From: Ottelia alismoides | Taxonomy: Eukaryota > Streptophyta > Magnoliopsida > Alismatales > Hydrocharitaceae | Direction: 5' to 3' | NCBI GenBank assembly: GCA_037367405.1 | Contig: JAZKJV010008261.1 | Coordinates: 1,302,001-1,366,000, forward strand | Length of the DNA: 64,000 bases | Shown: piece after piece, positions 11,377 through 24,580 of the stretch | How positions within the stretch are numbered: position 1 is the stretch's first letter | Layout of the letters: every line of letters begins with the position of its first letter | The notes under the pieces: generated by a model | What the model saw: only the letters and a program-made list of their open reading frames with translations | Told to the model about the DNA's origin: nothing | Database searches by the model: none | Translations under genes and position numbers: made by a program

Positions 11377-13023
11377 TGATGAATATGTGATTCATCACTC
11401 TAAAAGTTGAAAATAGAACTTTATTCCTGAGTAATTAACTGCATATTTCCACTTATATTGCATAATTAGCATTCTTGCATGCATAAATAATATATGCATT
11501 TTAACATTCATATTTGCATTAAATAAGAAGCCCAATTCACTTGTAAAAATCATATGTAAATACCATATTTGTATATTTTTTATACTAACTCCAAATCCAA
11601 TAAATTCAACTCTATTGTGTATATCTTACTAACACTAATAAAGGAAAAATATAAAAAAAAATGCTAACCAGTATAATTGACCAATAAAACCCCAATCCAA
11701 GTTTGAGACCATGGACCTTAAAATGCACATATCTCTCTCTTACAACCTCTGACATAGGTCTACTCACTGTCAAAATAATATACATTCAGAGACCTTCAAA
11801 ATGAGACCAATTTCATTTAAATCGGAGCTCGTATGCAAAACTTGGGTTTTGGGCCTCCATTGTATACTATATGTATGTATATTTGTACCTTTGTATTTTA
11901 TCACTTTATTCGACCTCGTCTCCATTTTTGATCAACCTTGTAGATCTCATTGTGATCTACAACTTTCATGTTTTGAGTTTTTCCAAATTCGGCCATTTTC
12001 TCCCTCTTATTTCACATTCTTCCTCAGCCAATCTAATTGGGCTATGTGGCACCCTCTGGTTGCGCCACACGGCCCACTCATTCATCCGCCACGCACTCCC
12101 CTCTTGGCCGTTGGATTGGACCCATGCCCTCCAGATCTCATCCATCCACGGCCGCATCACCTTGCAGCCGCCTGATCGAGGCCCAGATCGCATCTGGGCC
12201 TTTTGCCGGCTCCTCCACCTCCTAGCACCACACGTTACACCCATAGCCACCCGATGGCTTCCTCTTCCTTCAGATCTTGTCCATCCATTCCACAATCCAT
12301 TTCAGTCATTCGATCTTCCTCCTGATCACATCTCAGCCACCCATTGTTGCTTCAATTCTTGACCCTTTGATCAAGGTGGATCTCATCCACGTCGTTCGTC
12401 TCCGCCTTAACCTTAGAGCGCCACATGGCTTCGACTCCACCGTCAGATCTTCTCATTTAGCCATGTGTCATGCTAACGACCGCTGGATCATAGCCCCGAT
12501 GATATCATCCCAGCCGTTCACTCCTGCTCAATCCATCACCCTTCGATCTACTCTTGATTTCATCTCACCCATCCGCTTCCTCCCTCCTATGCACTCGACA
12601 CGTAGCACCTTCCTCGACCACCCGATCATACCAATGGAGAGCTCATCCATGTCGTTCGTCTCAGCCTCATTTTTAGCCCGCCACGTGGTGCGCCCAACGC
12701 CCTTTGATCTGACCTGCCTGATCTAATCACATCCCTTCTCTCGCGCCCGTCTTTTGGCCATTGGGTCACGAGATCCAACGGACAGGACATCATCTTCTTC
12801 CTCTCGAGGAATCCTCGCCCACGTCGCCCACCTCGCTCTTCCTCTCCGCCCTTTCTATTTTCATCACCATATCAGCCACCATCTCTGCCCATTGAGCACC
12901 CCACGAGTAGCCCACACCCCCTCCATCCTCGACAGCACCCATGCACACCATGATCTCCTTCTCCTGCACTCCACAAACCCCACGAACACCACACCTCCAT
13001 CACTCGGATCTCTACCTTTTACC

Positions 13024-13031
13024 TATAAATA
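13024..13031 (+). promoter_or_regulatory. E1 LTR TATA box
   Basis: CTATAAATACC in otherwise GC-rich LTR sequence, followed 30-60 bases later by pyrimidine-rich sequence suited to a start site. The position agrees with TATA-like boxes in the other LTRs here. Confidence 0.7.
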
Positions 13032-13804
13032 CCCTGCCTCCGACCACCTTCGACGCCATTCACCCTAGCACGAGGTACTCTAGAGCTCTCCTAAACCTGT
13101 TTGTGATAGAGATTTGGACTAAGAGCGAGCGACGATGGTGGTCCACCTCCGGCGAGATCCGCGCCGTATCTTCGTCGTGTAGCAGCTCCTCCGACGAGCT
13201 GCTTGAGCTCGGGTTGCTATCAGCCCTCGAGCGATGACCATGGTCTCCACTGCGAGCCTCAGATCCGAGGTAGCCTCTTCAATTCCTTCTCCGATCTTCT
13301 TCTTTGTCCCTTCTGATTTTCTCGCCTTTTTCCCGCCTTCTCAAATCGGCAACACACCTCACCAACCATCGCCTGAGCCCCTCCTTGGAGCTCTCGTCTT
13401 CGCAACACCTTCAGATCACCTTCACGACATGTCGCACCATCTCCGACCATCGCTCTACAAGTCACGGCGGAAGAACACCTCCGCCCGACCATCGCTTCAC
13501 GCTACAGGCCTCGCACCACTCCCTGCACTTCACGCAAACACAAGCACCATCTTTTGGCATCAGCTAACCTTGCAGGAGCTGCTATCTTCATTGGTCAGAA
13601 GCGTAGTCGGAGCTCCTTCGAGCTTCATCATCTCCGACCTACAGACCTCCCCAACTTCGTCTAGATATACCGGTCGCTCTGCCACACCTCCACGACCATT
13701 CTGATCTAAGCGATCTACACCGACCATGGGAGAAGGCGACGGAGCTAGGAGGGATTCGCCAGAGCCCCGCCAAGTCTGCTGTAGGGGGCGGCAGACCGGA
13801 GGAA

Positions 13805-14110
13805 CACATCAAGCAGCCACCGTCCGATCGTCTTGATCGGATGGTCCAGATCGAGCTACTTCGTCCGATGTAGCCTCCGTTGGATCAGGAGGATCTAACG
13901 GTCTTCATCCGCCCACGTTGCCATCGCAAGCCCAACTCCAGGATTCAACGCCACCGTCGGATCAATCTTGATCTGACGGCCCACATCACGCCACGAAGTC
14001 AGATACCACCACCATTGGATCGACCTTGATTTAATAGTCAAAGGCGCGTCGCATATCCAGCTCCAGCAGCCATTTGATCCTCATAGATCGAACGGTCAAT
14101 CGTGCGCCAC
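13805..14110 (+). repeat. E1 LTR degenerate array of CCGTTGGATC-type units
   Basis: About five units of roughly 60 bases. Each has a (C)CGT(T/C)(G/C)GATC core followed by CTTGATCT(G/A)ACGG or a variant, for example CCACCGTCGGATCAATC and CCTCCGTTGGATCAGGAGG. The same array occupies 740-1035 in the 5' LTR. Looser copies are scattered through U3 (12100-12790). Confidence 0.6.
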
Positions 14111-15367
14111 GTAGCGCCCTCCGAGCCTCTTCCCCGACCCTTAGGCTTGGAGCACCCGAGCCAACTCCGAAGCACGCTCGAGCCTCCAGATCACCCGAGT
14201 CTCAATCCGAGCCACCAAAGCCTACTAAACCTAGCATCTCGCATGTCTCTCATGTGAGGTATGGGTAATTTTCATCGAGACCCCTGTAAGTTTTCAATAT
14301 TACAATTTAGTCCCTGTCGGGCGCGTAACATGAGGAGCACGCGTTCCCATGGACATTTTACACGCACATCCCCAACATTATAGGTATTTGCACTTTAGTC
14401 CCTATACGTATGTTTTGATTTAAGCAATTTTACTTTCTATTTTGCATTTTGGTCCCTGTATTTGCACACACATTTAGGCATTCATTTATCATCATTTTTA
14501 AATTCCAGAAATTGCATGTTGTAGATAACTTGTGCTTTATCTTTGTGACATATGTCATATTTTTGCAAGCATTGAAGATTTTAATATTAATATTTTTGTG
14601 GAAATTGACATAATTTGCCCACTGTGTGCTTTAAATTCATTATTAAATTATTTGTTGCTCCAAAAATCATCATAAAATCATAATAGGTTTATTTTAAGTT
14701 GTACTACACTGTGCCCAAAAATCAAACCATTCGCATGCATCACGAGGCTGAATAAATTAAATAGTACTTTGCTGAATAGATTTTTAATAGGTCCAATATA
14801 CATCATTTTTTAGGTCTATTAATTTTCTAGATTCTTTACACATAGAAACCATCTAAGATAATTTTTATATCTGAAAATAATTTTACTGGCTATTTATTAA
14901 AATTAATTTTGCAAAAACTACCCTACATCCTTATTAAATTCATATTTAATTCATTTACAGTCTAAAAATTCCAAAAACAATACAGTGTCTTAGTTTCATT
15001 GCATATCATATTTTGACCAATTTTAATTAATTTTGGACTTAATTTGGCCATCTTTCAAATTTAACCTTAAAATTTGGCTTGAATTGCATTGTCTATTTCT
15101 TTAATTGCATAAAAAAATAAAAACACCAAAAATATTCCCCGGAAGATCTAAAATTGAAGTTGACTTCAAATTCACCTAAGGAGAAAGCTGCCTCCCTGAG
15201 TTCGACCTTGGTCTTGCCCAAGTAAAAAACAATTCTACCGCTTGTGTTTAATTCAACATTAATCTGAGTGGTTTTTAATCAGTCTCGATTACCCGACTAC
15301 AACGAACTTAACATTTAATTCGATCATTAATCCGGTTGAATTAGGTAAGGTAGACGAGGTCTCTTCA

Positions 15368-17286
15368 CTACCCTCGTCTGAGAACAGAATTTTTAGTATC
15401 CTGAACCGTGACATGATGTTTTCCTTCAAGAATGTATAGACTATTCTGTTGTCGCCAGCTCGAGCAGGGATAGCTTCAACCCAACGACTCACATAGTCCA
15501 CGACAAGCAGGATGTACTCATAACCCTGATTGTTAGGAAATGGACCCATGAAATCAATGCCCCATGCATCGAACACATAAAAAATATGAATGAATTTCAG
15601 GGGCATAGAATCTTTAACACCGAGGGTTTTTCCCATCTTCTGATAATCAGTGCAAGCTTTTACATACTCACTATCATCTTTGAATAGTGTGTGCCACCAG
15701 AGACCACACTACAATATCTTTGTTGTCGTTCCACTTCCAGAATGGTGTCCACCATATTCAAGCTTATGGCAGTACTCGAGGACACTTGTGTACTCATGAG
15801 GAATAACTGATGCCATATGCAATATGCTCCTTCCCTGAACATGTATGGATCTTTCCATTGGTAAAAATGGATGTCAGACATAAACCCATCCTTCTTTATT
15901 CTCATCCGATCTTGTAGGACTACCCCAGAGACGGGGTAATTCACAATATCAGCATACTAAGGGAGAGATCCAATGATGAGGATGGATTCATCTAGGAAGG
16001 TCTCTGTGATGGGTGCACTGCCCAACTGAGTATTTTCGCATTTGATTGTGGATAAGTGATATGCTCCCACATTCTGAACTCCACGCTTGTCTTTGATTTC
16101 CAAGTTGAATTCCTGGAGGAGAAGGATCCATCTGAGGAGACGTGATTTGGCATCCTTCTTCTGCAGTAGATATCAAATAGTAGAGTTGTCATTAAAAACA
16201 ATAACTTTTTATCCAAGAAGGTAGGATATAAACTTCTCTAAAGCAAAAACAACTGCCAGTAATTCTTTCATGGTGACTGTATAATTTCTTTATGCTTCAC
16301 CTAATGTCTTGCTAGCATAGTGAATGGCGTAGGGAAATCTCTCTCTTCTTTGTCCTAGGACAACCCCAACTGCGAAGTTTGATGCATCTGTCATGATCTT
16401 GAACGGAGGAGACCGATCGAGTGATTGTAGGACTAGAGCATGAGTGACTAAGTCTTTTAACTAATGAACTAATTGGAGAACCTGATAATCAACAATGAAC
16501 TTGATCTCCTTGAATAGAAGCTCAGTAAGAGGTTGGGCAAGATTATTAAAGTCCTTGATGAATCTTCTGTAGAATCCAACATGCCCAAGAAATGACATCA
16601 CATTATTCACATTTTGAGGAGGCTTGAGTTTGGCAATGATATCCACTTTCATTAGGTTGACTTCCATGCCTTGCTTGGAAACGACGTAGCCCATCTCAAT
16701 ACCTTCAGTGACCATGAAGTGACTCTTTTCCCAAGATATAACTAGATTGAATTCACGACACTTCTGCAATACAGTATAGGTGCATGATGCATGGATTGAA
16801 GCTATCACCGTAGACTGAGAAATCATCCACGAAAACTTTGAGAAAACTCCTGACCATATCGAAAAAGGCGACAAGAATACACCTTCGGAAATTAGTGGGA
16901 GCATTGCACAATCCAAAGAGCATTCTGGGAAAGGCATATGTGCCAAATGGACAAGTGGAAATTGTCTTCTCTTAGTCCTCAGGGGTGATCGCCACCTGGT
17001 TGTACATGGAGTACACATCAAAGAAATAGAAGAATTCTTTCCCAGCTAGTCTCTCAAGCACTTGATTAATGAATGGTAGTGGGAAATGGTCCTTCTTCAT
17101 CGTTGTATTCAGGCGGTAGTAATCAACATATACGTGCCACAATGTCGGTACTCGAGTAGAAATCTCCTCTCCTTGATTATTTGTAACCGTCCTCAATCTC
17201 AACAACAATAACTCCATCCTTAGTACAATCCTCAGTCTTCCCACTGTCAGTCTCCATAGTAGTATCATTCCCAACGTAGTCAGCAC
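15368..17286 (-). pseudogene. E2: antisense Athila-like pol fragment (RT, RNase H, integrase), interrupted by E1
   Basis: Read on the minus strand from 17286: a degraded lead-in, then VTNNQGEEISTRVPTLWHVY, KKDHFPLPFINQVLERLAGK and NQVAITPED. A frame change follows, then FNLVISWEKSHFMVTEGIE, MSFLGHVGFYRRFIKDF and PLTELLFKE. RNase H remnants lie at 15988-16460 with several stops. Integrase at 15368-15944 shows [29 protein letters not shown] and ILFSDEG. It then stops dead at the E1 3' LTR inside the second-aspartate motif, showing that E1 inserted here. The rest of the integrase should lie left of the window. Confidence 0.85.
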
Positions 17287-17289
17287 GTT

Positions 17290-19367
17290 GAACCTGAGGC
17301 TACTCTAATGAGCCCTGCTCATGACTATCTGGCTTAACTAGTGAAAAGCCTAGAGGAGATGAGCCAAAAGCTCAATGACCTCACTGCAACCAAGACACCT
17401 ATTCTAGCGTAGGTAGAGGCCAACCCCAATAATTTCAAGAGAGAAAAGTAGGGAGTTTGTGATACCCTATCCAGTCCCGTAGAGTCAGGTATTTCAGATT
17501 TTGTGTTGTCTCATGTAGTGAGTCTCAGGAGTGACATGACGTTACACTCAACTGCCATACAAAAAGGGGAAGAATAAAGCATCTTCTGGCAAGTCATCTT
17601 CTACATCATCTAGTGCAGCAGTAGAGTGGGGTAAGGACGAAGAAGATGGAGGAGCAACACCAGTTCACCACCATCACCAAGTGCAAAAATACCAAAACAA
17701 CGAGTAAAAAGAAAGTCTCCAAAAAGACAAGAAGAGTCGAAGCCAAGCCACATCAGACTAGGAGGAGCTAGCACTAGCAGCAACTCTAGAGCCAACTGAC
17801 GAAGACAGAGCTCATGTAGATATAGTTTTGCCAGTTTTGCATGGAGACCCACCTTCTGGCCATCCATTTGTAAATAATGTTGTAATTACGAATAATGTAT
17901 TTCCTTCTATGAGTATTCCTTTTCCAGATGTGATGAAAAATTCTAAAAAAATAGAAAAACTAAAAATGTGTTTCATGACACTAGTGTTATGGAAATTATT
18001 GAAAATCTTATTTTAAATATGCCATTAATGAAAGCCATGGAATACATGTCATTTGTGAAGAAAGGTTTGAAAGAGGCATGTACCTCCAAACATCAGAGCC
18101 ATTAAAATATATGTAGTCGAGGAAGAAATACATTTTAAGCACGACCCTTGTGAATGCTATCAGTGATCTCCCACGGAAAAAGAAAGAAAAGGGAGTACCC
18201 TTAATCAAATGTCAGATATTTGATCAAGTTTTTGAGAGAAATCTGCTTGATAGCTGCTCTTATATAAACCCCATGCCCTCCTTACTACTTCAAGAATTTG
18301 GGCAGGGATAGTTTAAGTCCTCCCGTATAATCCTTCAGTTCGTTGATCGATCCATCAAGAAGCACAGGAATTTACTAGAGGATGTTATCATGACTGTCTA
18401 GGACATGCACTTTCGTAATGGATTTTGTTGTCCTGGACAAGGACTCTCATGCATTGTTACCCTAGACTCCCATCATTCTCGGTTGACCGTTCCTTCAAAT
18501 TTTCGTAGCGATCGTCGACTACAAGTCTGGAAAGATAAAATTTCGCTCATGTAGTGACAAGATCATAATGGACATGATCAACGAGCCGGAAGCCGCATCT
18601 GATGAAGGAAACCACTACCAGTTGAAGACTATGACACTGTTGATATCAATGATCAAAAAAATTCTCTGAATGACATTCTGACATAGGAAATCCTCTCTTC
18701 AGAGGAGGACCTAGAAAGTACAGTCGAGCCTTGCTCCATTGTCAATTGGGAGACATATTCTAAATCACTGATCAACCTCTTTGAAGAATATTCATGCCAA
18801 ACCAAACACAAAGAATTCATTGCAGACATGTTCAACACATTCATATCAAAGCCAAGAGTGATAGAGATGGACAACACCTCACTGAATTTAACAAAACATT
18901 CACCAACCAACATGATGTCTGAAGTATCCACAGAGCAAATTCAACAATTACCTGAACTAAAAAAGCTCCTAGAAGGTCTAAAGTATGCTTTCTTTGTGGG
19001 TGAAGAACACATGTATGCAGTCGTTATCAGCAGTAGGCTGACCTGGATCAAGAATCTCGACTGGTTCTAGGGAAAAATCATAAGGCACATGGTTGAAAAG
19101 TTTCGGACCTACGAGAGATAAATCTAACCTTGTGTTCACATCGTATTTATCTTGAAGATGATTGCAAACCCCCCCCGAGAATTCCAAAGAAGGTTAAACC
19201 CTAACCTGCAGGACATAGTAATGAAATAGAACGCAAAATGGTGTGAAGCGGCTTTATTTATCCCATCTCTGACTCAGAATGGGCGAGTCGATTGCATGTA
19301 GTATTGAATAAGTCAGGGATCATCATGGTTACAAATAATCAAGGAGAGGAGATTTCTACTGGAATAC
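17290..19367 (+). pseudogene. E3: Athila-like fragment (gag end, protease, PR-RT linker, RT start)
   Basis: Plus-strand remnant with many stops. It begins near the end of gag (VEANPNNFKREK, compare E9 Gag IEPNPNNLKRK). At about 18230-18560 it carries protease motifs: LLDSCSYINPMP at the active-site loop, FVDRSIKKHRNLLEDV, MDFVVLDKD and TPIILG. The linker follows (LPELKKLLEGLKYAFFVGEE near 18950), then PREFQRRLNPNLQDIVMK and VTNNQGEEIST, just into RT. The fragment ends at 19367, where E4 begins. The active-site loop reads D-S-C. It is an old fragment, head to head with E2. Confidence 0.78.
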
Positions 19368-21048
19368 TAATGAATCTGCATTTCATCATCTTTATTCATT
19401 TATTTTAGCTTAAAATCCCTTATAAAACACCTGTATACATAGTAAATACATATTCTTACTAACCTGCATTTGTGTGTAAATATTGCACTTATATTATAGA
19501 CATAGGCTGACCCAAACCCCAAGATAAGGTCAAGACTTGACCTGATTGACCAGGAATAAAGTAGGGGGAGATAGAGTCCTTAATCAAAAAAATACAAAAA
19601 AATGTTTTGTAAGTACTTTTCTATGTATATTTGTATAAAACTTACATTATTTTATTTGTATATAAATTGAATTCAAATTAAATATTTTGATTAACAAAAT
19701 TTGCAAATAAAAATGTTTCTTAAATAATAAAAATGTTTGTAAAATAAAATCATGTACAAAATAAAAATAACCATACTCGGAAAAAGCCGTAAAGCTATAA
19801 TTGAAAGACCAATTCCGGCTTCATGTGAACTCAAATTAAACCAAACTCATTTCCATTGTATTCTAAATTAAATTATCTTTAAAATGGCTGTGGTATCATA
19901 ATTTTTGGAGTATGGTTGAAAAGACGGTTTTCTGGGGTGGTTTTTTTGCAATTTGACCATTTATTTATTGTATTTATTATTTTTGTGTACATATTATATT
20001 TTTAATAATTTTAAATATTTTTCATTGTACTTTAATGTAAATAAAAAATTTAAAAAAATTTAAAAAATATTTCCTTATTTGTACATACGTATAATGTACA
20101 TTATGTATATATGTTATGTATAAAATAAACCTCCTTATAAAAAAACACTAAAAAATTAATATCTAACATTAATTAATTGAATTAATATAATTAAAAAAAG
20201 TTGATTTATTGATTTATTTATTTAATTTGAAAACCTATCGTGTATATAAGTATTGATTGTATGCCTTACTTAGCCACAATTTAGGTGGCTAATTAATTTT
20301 TACCAGCTATTTATTTATTAATTTATTTAATTCCGAATTTCATTTTTTATTTATTTAATTAATTTATTTATTTCCACCACTAACTCCCTTCATTATTCTC
20401 CTTTTCATTCAAATCTTGAATTTGATATTCGTTTTATTTTCTATTTAATTGGCTCATCCTCCCTCATTCACACTTGATCAATCTTTGGTGAGAGGGGCCT
20501 ATTCTCCAAGAGTCTTCTTATTGTAGAGAGGTGCCTAGTCTCCGAGCCGTCCAGTGATAATGAGTCAGCCTTCGTCGAGGCCATCATGGCATTTTCCACT
20601 CCTACGGTGAGATCCACATTTTTCTTCCCTTGTTTTAAATCTAGATTAATCGTAGTTTAATTTTTCGCATTTTTTATTTTGTTGTCATTTTTTATTAGTT
20701 AATCAATTTTTTTAATCACCCATCACGATTTGATCCACTCTCAATTTTGATTTCATCTCATATCTCCACATTCACATTCTACCTCATGCGATCTCTCATC
20801 TCCGGCCACGTACGGTGGCCAGAGACTCGGTTCCAATCCATCACCTACAAGGGAACCCCTTCACCCACTAATTCTTGTTTTATTTAGACCGATCCATCGT
20901 GCTCGAGTCATTTTTCTATCTATATTTATATGGAGGAATTAAAAAAATATAAAAATTAAAAAAATATATAAAAAATTCTACAGTTTCAATTTTTACAAAA
21001 TAATATATAAAAAATATCTTTCTAGATTCTATTGTTACAGTTAAAGAA

Positions 21049-21079
<31 letters not shown>

Positions 21080-21180
21080 TTGGGGTAGCAGCCAGCCCAC
21101 ACCGTTCTCGACTTCCGCCGCCGACCTTGCCACTGCGCCTCGATAGCCAGCCCGCCGCTCTTCCTCCAACATAGCGGCGT
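19368..21180 (+). repeat. E4: truncated LTR of the E8 family
   Basis: Starts TAATGAATCTGCATTTCATC, a one-base variant of the TGATGAATC LTR start. It matches the reverse complement of 61700-63361, including AAGACTTGACCTGATTGACCAG, a TATTTAA box (20442-20448) and the TTCTCCAAGAGTCTTC segment. The end near 21180 is approximate; after it the sequence becomes antisense gag of E5. No PPT precedes it, so it was a 5' or solo LTR. AATAC (19363-19367) may be the left target duplication. Confidence 0.75.
21049..21078. repeat. (AAT)n microsatellite
   Basis: About nine AAT/TAA units within the E4 LTR. The E8 LTR has only a short remnant (TATTATTATTATT near 61780) at the matching place, so the tract expanded after the copies separated. 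Confidence 0.9.
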
Positions 21181-23547
21181 CACAGAGGCGTGTGTAACCC
21201 CGTGCTGAGCAATCACATAATTGTGATCCGATTGGTAATGGAGTACACGAGCTGCTAGTATGAGTGATTCTGTCTCCATGTGTTCTGATAAGGCAGAGAA
21301 TGATGCTACAGAGGCTAGTTGTTTTGGACAATCCTCCCATCAGATGGTTGGTGATATGACCAAATAGTAGATGATTGGCCCTATTGCTATCTGCCTGGAC
21401 TGGCTAATTGTACATCATTGTTCCATATGCCATTCACTTCTTAGATTTGGGGCAGTGGTGGGAAAAATGGATCAACATATGATGGAGGTTGGGGCTCTAG
21501 TTGGTAGACTACAATCTACTACGACGACTTTTGAGGTGCCTGGTCAGGCACCTTCGTGTAATATACGTGATAGACCTGGGGCAGTCCTGAACTCAACTGA
21601 GGTGGCTGTGGAGATGATGGCTCCTTCAGATCAACAAGAGTTGTGGCTGATGGAGTCGCAGACTGCACAACATTGATAATGCTGACCAACATCTCCAGCT
21701 ACTTGGTAATTTGATCCAACTTGTCCAGATACCAGGTTCTCTTTTGATCATAGATAGTTTCTCAAGATCATGTGATTGTTTCTCAATTATATCAACATTG
21801 GACAAGTGGATCCAAATGATTTTGAGGTTGGAGCTCTCATCCTTGTCCGATTTGCGGCACACTGCCTTGTTCACTGGCTTGTGGTGGATTTGCCACTGTC
21901 TCTGATAAGTACGGGATGAGGATAATGCAACCTCTCCTTCAATTATTTATTTAAATATCTTCCAGACAACATCCTCATCCTTATTAAAGTGAGATCCACA
22001 ATATGCTTCATCGACAAGCCTCTGACTTTCTTGTGTGAGGCCCCCGAAGAAATGTTGGACCAAGCTGGTCTGTGGGATGTCATGGTGGGGGCACTTCTCT
22101 TGTAAATCCTTGAGGCTTCATGAATAGACTTGTGCAGTCCTTAGGAGAAGTTGCTGATATGCGCTTACATATGATTTAGACAATCTAATGGATAAAACTT
22201 GTGGAGGAATGCAGACTTTAATTCCTCTCAGGTCGTCACAACCTTCCCCACATGGTTGATCCAATAAAGAGCCTTGTCCTAAAGGCTGAAGGGGAATGCA
22301 GTCATTTTGACTACACCTAATAGGATGTTAGGGCAGTGAGTGGTGTGGTAAATGTGTGAAAATTACTGGAGATGGATATATAGCTCTTCATTGGTGTTCC
22401 CATGGAAAGAAGGGAGAAAAGATAAGAATTGAGGCTTTAGATCAAAATAATTGTAGACTACAGGGATCTGTATCCACTCGGTCATCTGGCCAAAGCTTGG
22501 ATTGTAGGTCTCTTTGAGAGTAGGCTTGGGAGCCTCTCTTCTAGGTTCTTTTTCCCCTCCATGGGGTCCATCTCCATGTTCTTCATTGTTTTATCCTCTT
22601 CCTCCTTTGTTCTCTTTGTCTCTTGTTAGTTCATTCAGCATGTCTTGGAAGGCAACTTAGGCAATAGCCTGATCTATTAATGCTAGTGGATGGACTGTAT
22701 GGAAGCGAGCAACTTATGCATTCACGGTGTTCTGATCTAGTTGTGGGCCCTGAGATGTTTGATTCGGTCCCTTCCACTTCCCTTGAAGAGCCATCTCTAA
22801 TTCAGTCTCACAAGAATGTATCTGAATGCTATCCGGTGTTGATTCTTGATCTGCACCATAAGATGTATCCCAACCAGACTAGCAAACTGAGGCACTAGAT
22901 AAAAAGATGGGTATGGAATTATGGGTCAATTCAAACGAATGTAAATGGGGAATTCAATATAAAACTGAAATTGATCTCCATCCACAAGGGGTGAATGACG
23001 GGATAAGAGTGATCCTGGTTTATTTGAAATGAGGACGAAGTCGAGGAGTCCTAAGATCAGTTCACAGTGTCCGAACTGGATTCTCGAAAATCGCCTCGAA
23101 TTATTGAAGATATCGATTCATGGAATCGATGTAGTTATCAGCAGGGTCCCGACTAAACCATCCATGAGTCAACATCTTGGAAGAACAAGAGGAAATAGAT
23201 GGGGAATTAGAAGGATATATTGATAAACAATAGAAATGGAATGAAGAGGATATAAGAAGAAGAAGGCTCAAAATGAGAAGAATAAAAGAAATGAAAACAG
23301 ATGAAAATGAAAAAGGCGTAAGTGTGCGGCACTGATTTTTGACTTAAAACTAGATCCACAACAAACACCAAGCAATTGGATTCACCAACTCACATAATGT
23401 AAAGCCATAAGAGTTCAACTATTTTTATCCTTTTTATTTTTTTTGTTATTTAGGTAAATCTTTTAGCAAATCCTCAGTAGGCCAACTGTAAAGGAGAGTG
23501 AGTACTACCAGAAAAGTATCACGTACTTCTCACTTCCTTTGTAACAT
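21181..23547 (-). pseudogene. gag: E5 gag remnant and start of leader (minus), interrupted by E6
   Basis: The minus strand encodes a broken Gag of the E9 type. Near 22310-22230 it reads VKMTAFPFSL then DKALYWINHVGKVVTT, compare E9 IKMIAFPFSLVDRAAYWLKH. Near 22110-21960 it reads CPHHDIPQTSLVQHFFGGL, then YCGSHFNKDEDVVWK, compare E9 CPHHDISKPNLVQSFFCGL and CGGSYFSKGEDDVW. Several stops and frame changes are present. Upstream in reading direction (23250-23547) is leader sequence aligned with E9 about 55930-56165. At 23547 the leader is cut by E6 and resumes at 35286. The downstream limit near 21180 is approximate. Confidence 0.82.
23543..23547. repeat. Left target-site duplication of E6 (AACAT)
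   Basis: AACAT directly before the E6 5' LTR, identical to 35286-35290 after the 3' LTR. Removing E6 plus one copy joins two halves of the E5 leader in the order seen in E9. Confidence 0.93.
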
Positions 23548-24580
23548 TGATGAATCTCGGATTCACCATTCTAAGTCTCATTAATTAAAGCTCAAGTCCC
23601 TCAAAATCAACTGCATTTCTGCATTTATTCTGCATAATTAGCATTCATGCATGATTACATAAGAATTGCATTTTAGCATTAATTTCTGCATAAAATAAGA
23701 AGCCAAAAATCCAAGCCAAAAGTGACCTGTGAATAGCCTAACTTCCCCTATTTTTAACTCCTTCATGCTAACACCGCATAACCCAAAATCACTTCCACTG
23801 TGTACACATCACTAACAAGAATAAATAAAAAATACAAAAAAAATAATTAACCCTGTTAAGTGGACCAAAAACTCAAACCCTAGTTTCAGGATTTTCGGAC
23901 TAAAAGCCACATATCGTCCCCATCCAGTGTCCGATTTGATCCTACTCACTTTTGAACTAATGCACATTCAATTACCTTCAAAACAAGACCAAGTTCAAGT
24001 GAATCGGAGCTTGTATGTGAAAGTTGGGTTTTGGGCCTCTTTTGTATATTTTCGCGGCTTTTACTTGTATTTTATGCATTTATTTTCTTCATTTATAAAA
24101 ATCCAAAAAAATTAGATTCCGATGTCTTTTATTTATCTTTGAGTTTTCCGTATTTTTCCGGACTTTTATCGTGTTAAAAATGACAAAAAAAATTAGAAAA
24201 CCAAAAAATCAAGGTATTCTATGTACATGGGATACCCCAAAAATTCACTTTTTACATTTGACCGAATTTGGCTTTGATGTCTTCATGAAAGTTGTAGATC
24301 TCGTCGAGACGAGCATTTTTTGTGAAGAAACTTTTTCGATCCGGGGTCGTTTACTATTTCTTTTTGATTTTACAAAGTCTTTTTCCTTTGATTTTTCTGG
24401 TGCTGACACGTGGCAGCCTCAGAGGCCGCCACGTGTCAGTGATTTTTGGCCTTTTCTTTTCTTCTCTAAAAAAAAAAAATTAAAATTAAAATCACGCACG
24501 TGCGTCGCACGTGCCTCCCAGGCACGTGCTCCGCACGTGCCTCGCCCCATCCTCCTCTCATCGCCACGTGTCGTTTTTTT

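Larger units (their letters stand above)
1..15367 (+). mobile_element. E1: Athila-like Ty3/gypsy retrotransposon, decayed, 5' end outside window
   Basis: LTR retrotransposon in + orientation: partial 5' LTR (1-2290), degenerate tRNA-Asp primer site, leader, broken gag, protease, RT, RNase H and integrase, a 1.7 kb noncoding 3' region, polypurine tract and 3' LTR (11377-15367). The window's first base matches base 13070 of the 3' LTR, so the missing part of the 5' LTR is its U3. Many in-frame stops, several frame changes and clear divergence between the two LTRs mark an old copy. It interrupts the integrase region of E2: the sequence right after the 3' LTR resumes antisense integrase. The candidate target duplication is CTACC (15368-15372); its left partner is outside the window. 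Confidence 0.92.
11377..15367 (+). repeat. E1 3' LTR (3991 bp)
   Basis: Starts TGATGAATATG after the PPT and ends ...CTCTTCA, so it is bounded by TG...CA. Its second half repeats 1-2290. U3 is rich in short GATC-centred motifs. A TATA box is at 13024-13031, and the shared region with the 5' LTR begins about 40 bases further on. Frames of 100-163 codons within 11801-13704 overlap each other on both strands and are not supported as genes. Confidence 0.92.

Noticed and set aside
11801..13704. Frames of 60-163 codons in the E1 3' LTR, and matching ones at 33-537 in the 5' LTR
   Set aside because: Not kept in frame between the two LTR copies; pyrimidine-rich composition explains the lack of stops.
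21022..21340. Minus frames containing runs of Ile or Tyr
   Set aside because: They translate the (AAT)n microsatellite and the E4/E5 junction.
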